Shown in pieces: positions 1-4,918 of a stretch of DNA of 9,233 nt; position 1 is the stretch's first letter, and each line of letters opens with the position of its first letter. The notes below the pieces were generated by a model. That model saw only the letters and a list, made by a program, of their open reading frames with translations, had not been told where the DNA came from and made no database searches. A program made the translations under genes and the position numbers. The stretch lies in assembly GCA_946410475.1 (NCBI GenBank), contig CAMKAM010000047.1, positions 1-9,233 on the forward strand. The letters are read 5' to 3'. The stretch comes from an uncultured Bacillota bacterium. Its GTDB lineage: Bacteria; Bacillota; Clostridia; Peptostreptococcales; Anaerovoracaceae.

Positions 1-140
1 CCCTGAGCCGCGAAAGCGATGAATGCTCCCGCAAGGATACCGAGAACGAAGAGTCTTGGGATACTGCTGTTAGCTTTGCCGACTCCTACCTCGATGCATG
101 CATCGAGCGTCTCAGCCGGCTTCAGTGGTTTGTTGTTCAT
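1..140 (-). CDS. Formate/nitrite transporter (FNT) family protein, N-terminal part
   Basis: Partial gene: the ATG is at 138-140 and the reading frame runs off the left edge after about 46 residues. The visible protein begins MNNKPLKPAETLDACIEVGV, continues with GKANSS, and then enters the first hydrophobic segment (LFVLGILAGAFIAFAAQG). This is the typical N-terminus of FNT channels (FocA/FdhC/NirC type): a short amphipathic helix leading into TM1 with its LAGxFIAF pattern. Such proteins are pentameric inner-membrane channels for formate or nitrite. Position downstream of fhs-fchA-folD on the same strand argues for formate, taken up for formate--tetrahydrofolate ligase or exported if that enzyme runs backward. 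An RBS-like AAAGGAC lies about 10 bases upstream of the ATG. The family call is inferred from a short segment, and substrate specificity cannot be seen. Confidence 0.8.
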   Translation of the reverse strand, partial: MNNKPLKPAETLDACIEVGVGKANSSIPRLFVLGILAGAFIAFAAQ

Positions 141-167
141 GATAAAAAATGTCCTTTCAATAGCCAT

Positions 168-203
168 CCTCATGATGAGGTGCCTGAAATGTATCCAGGC
201 ACC
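168..203 (-). repeat. Two adjoining inverted repeats in the transporter leader
   Basis: GGTGCCTG (179-186) and CAGGCACC (196-203) form a perfect 8-bp stem with a 9-base loop. CCTCAT (168-173) and ATGAGG (175-180) form a second perfect 6-bp dyad around a single central base. The two share bases 179-180, so both stems cannot be fully formed at once. They lie between the candidate promoter at 219-227 and the transporter ATG at 140, so on the minus strand they would be in the 5' leader. They could be leader hairpins or operator half-sites. No U-tract follows, so a simple terminator is unlikely. Confidence 0.6.
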
Positions 204-218
204 CGGGTTGATTTGCTT

Positions 219-227
219 ATTATAACA
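219..227 (-). promoter_or_regulatory. Candidate extended -10 promoter for the FNT gene
   Basis: Read on the minus strand this is TGT followed by TATAAT, a perfect -10 hexamer with the TGn extension. No good -35 sits 16-18 bases upstream (the best is a weak GTGCAT-like stretch), which fits an extended -10 promoter. Transcription would begin near 212, giving a leader of about 70 nt. The transporter may therefore be expressed separately from folD as well as by read-through. Confidence 0.45.
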
Positions 228-246
228 CTTATCTTGGAAAATGCAC

Positions 247-260
247 GTTGCAAAAGCAAC
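247..260 (-). repeat. Small hairpin just after the folD stop codon
   Basis: On the minus strand GTTGC-TTTT-GCAAC is a perfect 5-bp stem with a 4-base loop starting two bases past the folD stop. It is followed by GTGCATTTTCC, not a continuous T-run, so at most it is a weak or partial terminator or a 3'-end stabiliser. The rest of the folD-transporter gap (141-261) holds the promoter and dyads listed separately. Confidence 0.3.
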
Positions 261-261
261 A

Positions 262-1113
262 TCATTGGTTAGCTTTTTCCGCGGCCTCGATAACGTGCTT
301 CATCAGCATGCTCGTCGTGACCGTACCGACGCCGCCCGGTACGGGCGTGATAGCGTCAACGATGTTTTCCGCAGCAGGGAAGTCCACGTCTCCGCACATG
401 TTGCCGTCGTCGTCGAAGTTGATAGCTACGTCGATGACCGTCTGGTCCGGACTGAGGAAGTCCTCAGTGACTGTGCCCTGATGACCTGCGGCTGCGATGA
501 TGATGTCCTTGTTATGACAGATGTCAGCCATGTCTTCCGTCTTTGTATGGCATACCGTGACGGTGGCGTTCTTTCCGATGAGCATCATAGCGACAGGCTT
601 TCCGATGACCTGGCTGCGGCCGATCACCGCTACGTTCTTTCCCTTGAGGTCTACGTCGTAGTAGTCGAGGATCTGAATGCATGCCTCAGCCGTGCAGGGC
701 GGGAAGCCGGTATCCGAACCGGAATACACACCTGCCATAGATATGTCTGTGATGCCGTCGACGTCTTTTTCCGGAGCCAAAGCGTTCCTGACAGTCTCGT
801 CGTCGATCTGCGGGGGCAGGGGACGGAACATCAGTACGCCGTGTATCGAATCGTCGTTGTTGATCTTGTCGATCTCGTCGAGGAGTTCGTCCTGGGACAT
901 GTCTTTGTCGAAGACGAACTGCTGGACGTTTACGCCTGTGTTCTCGGCGCGTTTGAGAGCTCCGCGCTCGTAAGCCATATCGTCCGGTCTCTCGCCGAGC
1001 CTTACGATGCCGAGAGTAGGGGTGATGCCTTCTTCATTGAGCACCTTCGATCTTTCTCTGAGTTCTTCATTCAGGGAATCGATTACTTCCTTTCCTTTCA
1101 AAATCTTTGCCAT
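262..1113 (-). CDS. folD: FolD-type methylenetetrahydrofolate dehydrogenase, cyclohydrolase residues altered
   Basis: The protein has 283 residues, the normal FolD length. FolD oxidises 5,10-methylene-THF to methenyl-THF with NAD(P)+ and usually also hydrolyses methenyl-THF to 10-formyl-THF, in the cytoplasm. Visible motifs are KDVDG (116-120), the Rossmann nucleotide site VIGRSQVIGKP (163-173), ATVTVCHTKT (183-192), and the C-terminal signature ITPVPGGVGTVT (255-266). The catalytic Tyr is present (Tyr48), but the position of E. coli Lys54 is Ala52 (YERGA instead of YxxxK) and that of Gln98 is Phe96 (GVLMFRPLP instead of GxLVQLPLP). Asp121 is kept as Asp119. Loss of the Lys and Gln suggests a dehydrogenase without normal cyclohydrolase activity, with the adjacent FchA filling the gap; that is inference. 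The ATG lies 2 bases after the fchA stop, implying translational coupling, with a GAAAGG-like RBS inside the fchA end. Cofactor preference cannot be decided. Confidence 0.95.
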   Translation of the reverse strand: MAKILKGKEVIDSLNEELRERSKVLNEEGITPTLGIVRLGERPDDMAYERGALKRAENTGVNVQQFVFDKDMSQDELLDEIDKINNDDSIHGVLMFRPLPPQIDDETVRNALAPEKDVDGITDISMAGVYSGSDTGFPPCTAEACIQILDYYDVDLKGKNVAVIGRSQVIGKPVAMMLIGKNATVTVCHTKTEDMADICHNKDIIIAAAGHQGTVTEDFLSPDQTVIDVAINFDDDGNMCGDVDFPAAENIVDAITPVPGGVGTVTTSMLMKHVIEAAEKANQ

Positions 1114-1115
1114 TG

Positions 1116-1742
1116 TTACAGCCTTTCTTTCACATCATTGAATATATCTTCCGCTTTGACAGTGTATTTCTCGAGCATAGTATTCGCTTCCTCTTCAGTT
1201 TCAGCGGCATAAGCCCTGTCTTTCATAGAAGAAGTATTGATGAATACGTTGAGACTTGCTCCCATCAGAGCCGATCTGCAAAGTATCGCGCCTACGCCTG
1301 CATCTGAAAGGGCGAGCTTGCTTCCTTTCTCGGCGAAGCCTTCCATGATATCGATGGCTTCACAGCATTTTCTCATTATATCGAGAGGCACGCTGCATGC
1401 ATTCCTGAGGCATTCCTCCATGACGCGGTCCTTTTCGGCCTGCTGCTCCGGAGTATCCTTGGGCATGCCGTATGCTTTGGAGAGCGGCTCGAAGACCTCC
1501 GCATCCTTTTCGACGAGATCGAGGAGGTCTGCCTGGAGCGCATCTGCTTTCTTCTGTAGTTCTATGATGTCTGCTTCGACATCTGCATACTTTTTCTTGC
1601 CTACAGTAAGCGACCCCACCATGTTCCCGAGGGCAGTGCCGATTGCTCCTGCAAGGGCAGAAGCACCGCCGCCGCCAGGTACGGGCGCTTTCGTAGCCAG
1701 TACTTCAACGAATTCTCTGCAAGTGTTATTTGTAAATCCCAT
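1116..1742 (-). CDS. fchA: Methenyltetrahydrofolate cyclohydrolase (cyclodeaminase/cyclohydrolase family)
   Basis: The protein has 208 residues, the usual length for stand-alone FchA. It belongs to the family of the cyclodeaminase half of formiminotransferase-cyclodeaminase. The hallmark glycine-rich motif APVPGGGGASALAGAIG is at residues 19-35 and is followed by the long helices typical of this all-alpha fold, including GSKLALSDAGVGAILC. Known family members interconvert 5,10-methenyl-THF and 10-formyl-THF, or deaminate formimino-THF in histidine, purine or glycine degraders. The position between fhs and a FolD with altered cyclohydrolase residues argues for the cyclohydrolase role. The ATG is preceded on the minus strand by GAGGT about 9 bases upstream. 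No formiminotransferase gene is visible in the window, but one outside it would leave the cyclodeaminase role open. Confidence 0.9.
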   Translation of the reverse strand: MGFTNNTCREFVEVLATKAPVPGGGGASALAGAIGTALGNMVGSLTVGKKKYADVEADIIELQKKADALQADLLDLVEKDAEVFEPLSKAYGMPKDTPEQQAEKDRVMEECLRNACSVPLDIMRKCCEAIDIMEGFAEKGSKLALSDAGVGAILCRSALMGASLNVFINTSSMKDRAYAAETEEEANTMLEKYTVKAEDIFNDVKERL

Positions 1743-1765
1743 TATTCATTTACCTCATATATATA

Positions 1766-1796
1766 AGTCCGGCAGACTACTGTGCGCTGCCGGACT
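1766..1796 (-). repeat. Strong hairpin between fhs and fchA
   Basis: AGTCCGGCAG (1766-1775) and CTGCCGGACT (1787-1796) form a perfect 10-bp GC-rich stem with an 11-base loop, in the 75-base gap between the fhs stop and the fchA start. In the direction of transcription it is followed by TATATATATGAGG rather than a T-tract, so it is not a standard intrinsic terminator. It more likely acts as an mRNA processing or 3'-stability element giving more fhs than fchA-folD message, or as a partial or factor-dependent terminator. Confidence 0.65.
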
Positions 1797-1817
1797 CTGA
1801 ATAGCTGTTGTTTGTAC

Positions 1818-3494
1818 TTAGAACAGACCGCTGATCTTGCCTGTGCTGTCAACATCTATCTTCTCAGCAGCAGGAACCTTGGGCAGTCCCGGCATCGTCA
1901 TGATCTCGCCTGTGAGAGCGACGATGAAGCCTGCGCCTGCGCTTACTTTGACGTTCCTGATCGTAACAGTGAATCCTTTCGGTGCACCGAGCAGATCCGG
2001 ATTGTCGGAGAAGCTGTATTGTGTCTTAGCCATGCAGATCGGCATCTTGTCGAATCCGAGAGCTGTGAGTCTTTCGACTTCTTTCTGAGCAGCCGGTGTG
2101 AACTGGATGCCGTCAGCTCTGTAGACTTTCTTAGCGATAGCTTCGATCTTTTCTTCGATAGTTCCGTCGAGCTCGTAGCTGAACTGGAAGTCATTCGGCT
2201 CTTCGCACAGTCTTACGACTTCTTTTGCGAGTGCTACGCCGCCTTCGCCGCCCTTGGCCCATACTTCGGAGAGGGCAACATTGACGCCGAGTTCGTTGCA
2301 CTTAGCTTCGACGAGGTCGAGCTCCGCCTTTGTGTCTGTCGGGAAAGCGTTGATAGCTACTACGACAGGCAGTTTGTATACGTTCTTCATGTTGTCAACG
2401 TGCTGCAGCAGGTTCGGAAGACCCTTTTCGAGAGCTTCGAGGTTCTCTTTGTTGAGGTCAGCCTTAGCAACGCCGCCGTGGTGCTTCAGAGCACGGACAG
2501 TAGCTACGACTACGACTGCGGACGGCTTGAGTCCTGCCATACGGCACTTGATGTCGAGGAATTTTTCTGCGCCGAGGTCGCCGCCGAATCCTGCTTCTGT
2601 GATGACATAGTCAGCCATCTTCAGAGCCATCTTCGTTGCCATGATGGAGTTGCAGCCGTGAGCGATGTTAGCGAACGGTCCGCCGTGTACGAACGCCGGG
2701 TTGTTCTCGAGAGTCTGTACGAGGTTCGGCTTGAGAGCATCCTTCAGAAGGGCAGTCATAGCGCCCTGAGCGTTGAGGTCTGCTGCTGTTACCGGTTTGT
2801 CATCATATGTATATCCGACTACGATGCGGCTGATCCTTGCTTTGAGGTCATCGATATCGCTTGCCAGGCAGAGAACCGCCATGATCTCGCTTGCTACCGT
2901 GATGTCGAATCCGTCTTCGCGCGGAACACCCTGCATGCGGCCGCCGAGTCCATCAACGATGTTTCTGAGCTGACGGTCGTTCATGTCTACGACTCGCTTC
3001 CATGTGATCTTCTTCACATCGATTCCGAGAGCGTTGCCCTGCTGGATGTGGTTGTCGAGCATAGCTGCAAGAAGGTTGTTGGCTGCTCCGATAGCGTGGA
3101 AGTCGCCTGTGAAGTGGAGGTTGATGTCCTCCATCGGGACTACCTGTGCATATCCGCCGCCTGCTGCTCCGCCTTTGACTCCGAATACGGGTCCGAGGGA
3201 GGGCTCACGAAGAGCAACGAATGTTTTCTTGTCGATCTTCTTCATTCCGTCAGCAAGACCTACTGTCGTAGTCGTCTTACCTTCGCCGGCCGGCGTCGGA
3301 GTGATAGCTGTTACGAGGATCAGTTTTCCGTCAGGAGTGTCTTTCTTCTCCTCGAGGATGTTGTAGTCGACCTTTGCTTTGTAGTTGCCGTAGTATTCTA
3401 CATACTTCTCGTCGATACCTGCTCTTTCAGCTATGACGCTGATCTTTTCCGGTGTTGCTTCCTGTGCGATCTGGATATCGCTTTTGATTTCCAT
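1818..3494 (-). CDS. fhs: Formate--tetrahydrofolate ligase (10-formyl-THF synthetase)
   Basis: The protein has 558 residues, matching the roughly 555-560 usual for bacterial FTHFS. It catalyses formate + ATP + THF <-> 10-formyl-THF + ADP + Pi in the cytoplasm, the ATP step of the Wood-Ljungdahl methyl branch; in amino-acid or purine fermenters it can run in reverse to make ATP. The P-loop TPTPAGEGKTTTT is at residues 65-77, followed by the family signature REPSLGPVFGVKGGAAGGGY and later FVHGGPFANIAHGCNS. The frame is open upstream to 3548, but I chose the ATG at 3492-3494: it has an AGGAGG site 8-9 bases upstream and the protein then starts with the usual MEIKSDIQIAQ. It is first gene of the operon with fchA, folD and the transporter. 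Ile codons near its start are mostly ATC, unlike the ATA-rich plus-strand genes, which suggests high expression. Confidence 0.98.
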   Translation of the reverse strand: MEIKSDIQIAQEATPEKISVIAERAGIDEKYVEYYGNYKAKVDYNILEEKKDTPDGKLILVTAITPTPAGEGKTTTTVGLADGMKKIDKKTFVALREPSLGPVFGVKGGAAGGGYAQVVPMEDINLHFTGDFHAIGAANNLLAAMLDNHIQQGNALGIDVKKITWKRVVDMNDRQLRNIVDGLGGRMQGVPREDGFDITVASEIMAVLCLASDIDDLKARISRIVVGYTYDDKPVTAADLNAQGAMTALLKDALKPNLVQTLENNPAFVHGGPFANIAHGCNSIMATKMALKMADYVITEAGFGGDLGAEKFLDIKCRMAGLKPSAVVVVATVRALKHHGGVAKADLNKENLEALEKGLPNLLQHVDNMKNVYKLPVVVAINAFPTDTKAELDLVEAKCNELGVNVALSEVWAKGGEGGVALAKEVVRLCEEPNDFQFSYELDGTIEEKIEAIAKKVYRADGIQFTPAAQKEVERLTALGFDKMPICMAKTQYSFSDNPDLLGAPKGFTVTIRNVKVSAGAGFIVALTGEIMTMPGLPKVPAAEKIDVDSTGKISGLF

Positions 3495-3547
3495 GATAGT
3501 GTTCCTCCTTGCATTATTGTTGAGATCGATAAAGGTTTCCCTGATCA

Positions 3548-3561
3548 AATAGTAGACTATT
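3548..3561 (-). repeat. Short palindrome in the fhs leader
   Basis: AATAGT-AG-ACTATT is a perfect 6-bp dyad with a 2-base centre, lying about 10-23 bases downstream of the predicted fhs transcription start. Its placement would suit an operator for a repressor. It is short and AT-rich, so chance cannot be excluded. Confidence 0.35.
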
Positions 3562-3577
3562 CTTTTAAGGTGTCATA

Positions 3578-3605
3578 TTCATATCTCTAACTTATTACTT
3601 ATCAA
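3578..3605 (-). promoter_or_regulatory. Candidate promoter for the fhs operon
   Basis: On the minus strand TTGATA (-35, 3600-3605, 5 of 6 consensus bases) is followed after 16 bases by TATGAA (-10, 3578-3583, 4 of 6). The predicted start is near 3571, giving a leader of about 77 nt that ends in the AGGAGG site. I recognise no known riboswitch in this leader. The AT-rich region contains other weak -10-like sequences, so this choice is tentative. Confidence 0.4.
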
Positions 3606-3655
3606 ATGTAACATGATTGCAAGGTTTAGTAAAACGCTTTTTATTACAAGGATAC

Positions 3656-3690
3656 ATGAGGAATATCTCATATCTCAAAAAAACAATGAG
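3656..3690. promoter_or_regulatory. Candidate LysR-type regulator binding region
   Basis: The divergent intergenic region 3495-3755 contains ATGAG (3656-3660), CTCAT (3667-3671) and ATGAG (3686-3690). The first two form the dyad ATGAG-N6-CTCAT and the last two a wider dyad with 14 bases between. Interrupted dyads between a lysR gene and the operon it faces are typical LysR-type recognition sites. The spacing is one base off the textbook T-N11-A, so the assignment is inference. Confidence 0.35.
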
Positions 3691-3706
3691 GTACATTACA
3701 TTGTTG

Positions 3707-3736
3707 TTTTCACCTCTGATATATGGGGTGTATAAT
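3707..3736 (+). promoter_or_regulatory. Candidate promoter for the LysR-type regulator
   Basis: TATAAT at 3731-3736 is a perfect -10 hexamer. The best -35 is TTTTCA at 3707-3712 with an 18-base spacer. Transcription would start near 3743, only about 13 bases before the ATG at 3756, giving a very short leader. This supports rejecting the in-frame ATG at 3723, which would lie upstream of the start site. Confidence 0.5.
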
Positions 3737-3755
3737 ATCGGAGAGGGAAAGAAGA

Positions 3756-4637
3756 ATGGCGGAGATATATGCTTACAGAGTATTCACAGAGGTCGTAGAG
3801 AGAGGGAACTTCACGTCAGCGGCACAAAGCCTTGACATAACCCCATCCGCGGTCAGTCACACGATATCGAAGCTCGAGAAGGACATCGGCTTCGCTCTTT
3901 TCGTGCGCAGCAGAGGAAAACTAGAACTGACGCACAACGGAAGGATGCTACTGCCGAGGATCTATGACCTCATAAAACTGCAGGACAAGATAATGCAGGA
4001 AAAACAGGAGATACTCGGAGTCAGTAAAGGAACGGTCAGGATAGGCGCGTTCAACAGCGTGACCATGAAATGGATGCCGGACATCATCAGGTCGTACAGG
4101 AAAAAGTATCCCGGTATAGATGTCGAAGTGCATGAAGGCAAGTACTCCGATGTAGCTAAGGGCATTGCAAGCGGCATGCTGGACATGGGATTCGTCACTA
4201 CGACGCAGGAACTGAACTCGGAGATAATAGCTCTCTATGACGATCCTCTTATGTGCGTCACTCCGCAAGACTTCGTGCCGGAGCATCCCGGAAAGGTGAC
4301 TGTTGAAGAAATAAGCCGCCAGCCGCTTCTGATGCAGGCCGAAGGCCTGGCTTCTGATACGGAGGCCTTCCTGGCAAAGAACGGGATCAAGACAGATTCG
4401 GGGATAAGGGTCGCAGACGACTCTTCGCTTATCGCTATGGTGGCCAGCGGATTCGGCATATCGATCATGCCGATGCTGCTGTTCAAGGATGAACAGGTGG
4501 ATGTAGATCTCTATGATATAGACCCGCCTGAATACAGGACCATCGGTCTTGTGACTGCAAGGGAACAATTCCTTTCACCGGCGGCCAAAAGGATGATAGA
4601 TGAGATAAGGGATTTCGCCGCCGGGTTCGAAGGGTGA
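3756..4637 (+). CDS. LysR-family transcriptional regulator, divergent from the fhs operon
   Basis: The protein has 293 residues, normal for LysR-type regulators. The N-terminal winged helix-turn-helix is clear: FTEVVERGNFTSAAQSL (about residues 10-26), then ITPSAVSHTISKLEKDIG and FVRSRGKLELTHNG. The co-inducer domain starts near residue 91 (KGTVRIGAFNSV) and has the usual two-lobed periplasmic-binding-like pattern, including GMLDMGFV and SGFGISIMPM. Such proteins bind as tetramers to divergent intergenic DNA and often regulate both themselves and the facing operon, so the fhs-fchA-folD-transporter operon is the likely target. The ligand cannot be read from sequence. The start at 3756 was chosen over the in-frame ATG at 3723 because AGAGGG lies 8 bases upstream and the longer start would precede the predicted transcription start. 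Codon use is rich in ATA and AGG, in contrast to fhs. Confidence 0.93.
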   Translation: MAEIYAYRVFTEVVERGNFTSAAQSLDITPSAVSHTISKLEKDIGFALFVRSRGKLELTHNGRMLLPRIYDLIKLQDKIMQEKQEILGVSKGTVRIGAFNSVTMKWMPDIIRSYRKKYPGIDVEVHEGKYSDVAKGIASGMLDMGFVTTTQELNSEIIALYDDPLMCVTPQDFVPEHPGKVTVEEISRQPLLMQAEGLASDTEAFLAKNGIKTDSGIRVADDSSLIAMVASGFGISIMPMLLFKDEQVDVDLYDIDPPEYRTIGLVTAREQFLSPAAKRMIDEIRDFAAGFEG

Positions 4638-4665
4638 GAAAGCCATAGATTTAAAGGCTTCATAC

Positions 4666-4694
4666 TTGGCAACAGGCAAGGAAAAGAGTATAAT
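4666..4694 (+). promoter_or_regulatory. Near-consensus vegetative promoter for the structured RNA
   Basis: TTGGCA (4666-4671) is separated by exactly 17 bases from TATAAT (4689-4694). This is the best housekeeping-type promoter in the window. Transcription should start near 4701, just before the 5' strand of the RNA closing stem. It may also serve the downstream genes by read-through. Confidence 0.8.
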
Positions 4695-4700
4695 ATAGAC

Positions 4701-4886
4701 AAGAAATAAATCCTGGGTTGTTTGTTGGGAAGTATAATTAAACCTACATATCGACATTGGGAGCCCGTTCTCAAAGAATGATGCCGAGCCTCCTCAGAGT
4801 GGAAGGCAGAAGACCGCGACAGGGCACCCCCCTAAGGAACTTAGGGCGTTAATTTGATTCCTGACGGCAATTTGGGATTATTTTTT
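4701..4886 (+). ncRNA. ssrS: Probable 6S RNA (SsrS)
   Basis: There is no open frame of interest here, but the region can fold into a rod. The closing stem pairs AATCCTGGGTTGT (4709-4721) with GCAATTTGGGATT (4867-4879), 13 consecutive pairs including G-U. After a large central bubble, GGGAGCCCGTT (4759-4769) pairs with GACAGGGCACCC (4818-4829) with one A-A mismatch and one bulged A. An apical hairpin GCCT...AGGC (4788-4807) sits at the exact centre. The 3' side of the bubble carries a small perfect hairpin CCCTAAG-GAA-CTTAGGG (4830-4846). Closing stem, bubble with a 3'-strand hairpin, long inner stem and a length near 185 nt are the known 6S architecture; 6S RNA binds housekeeping RNA polymerase by mimicking an open promoter. 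The strong promoter and 3' T-run fit an independent abundant transcript. SRP RNA was considered, but its GGAA-loop domain is absent. I identify it by structure, not by sequence match. Confidence 0.75.
4855..4886 (+). terminator. Probable intrinsic terminator of the structured RNA
   Basis: TGATTCC (4855-4861) can pair with GGGATTA (4874-4880) across a 12-base loop, 7 pairs with two G-U, directly followed by TTTTTT (4881-4886). The 3' strand of this hairpin is the same as that of the RNA closing stem, so the terminator and the mature fold would be alternatives. The stem is not strong, so read-through into the gene starting at 4919 is plausible. Confidence 0.45.
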
Positions 4887-4918
4887 ACTTTTAAAAATAA
4901 AGGGAGAAACAGGATAGT

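Noticed and set aside
241..1212. 323-codon open frame on the plus strand opposite folD
   Set aside because: It is antisense to folD and into fchA, with unusual composition and no recognisable domain.
3495..3571. Riboswitch in the fhs leader
   Set aside because: The leader of about 77 nt has only a 6-bp palindrome and no multi-stem core or terminator/antiterminator pair.
1782..3590. 602-codon open frame on the plus strand opposite fhs
   Set aside because: It mirrors the strongly biased fhs codons. Its translation is rich in Cys, Ser, Val and Asp with no family pattern, and fhs is certain on the other strand.
3723..3755. Upstream ATG as the regulator start
   Set aside because: It lies upstream of the predicted -10 and transcription start, lacks a good ribosome site, and adds 11 residues not typical of LysR N-termini.
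3617..3835. Small plus-strand open frame across the divergent promoter region
   Set aside because: It overlaps the regulator start in another frame, has no good ribosome site, and covers the predicted promoters.
4638..4661. AAGCC...GGCTT inverted repeat as a terminator of the regulator gene
   Set aside because: The stem is only 5 bp with an 11-base loop and no T-run, so it is too weak to call.
4701..4886. Riboswitch, T-box or SRP RNA as identity of the structured RNA
   Set aside because: There is no T-box TGGNACCGCG-like core, no THF-riboswitch pattern I can align, and no SRP domain with GGAA loop and AGCAG motif. The overall rod with central bubble fits 6S better.
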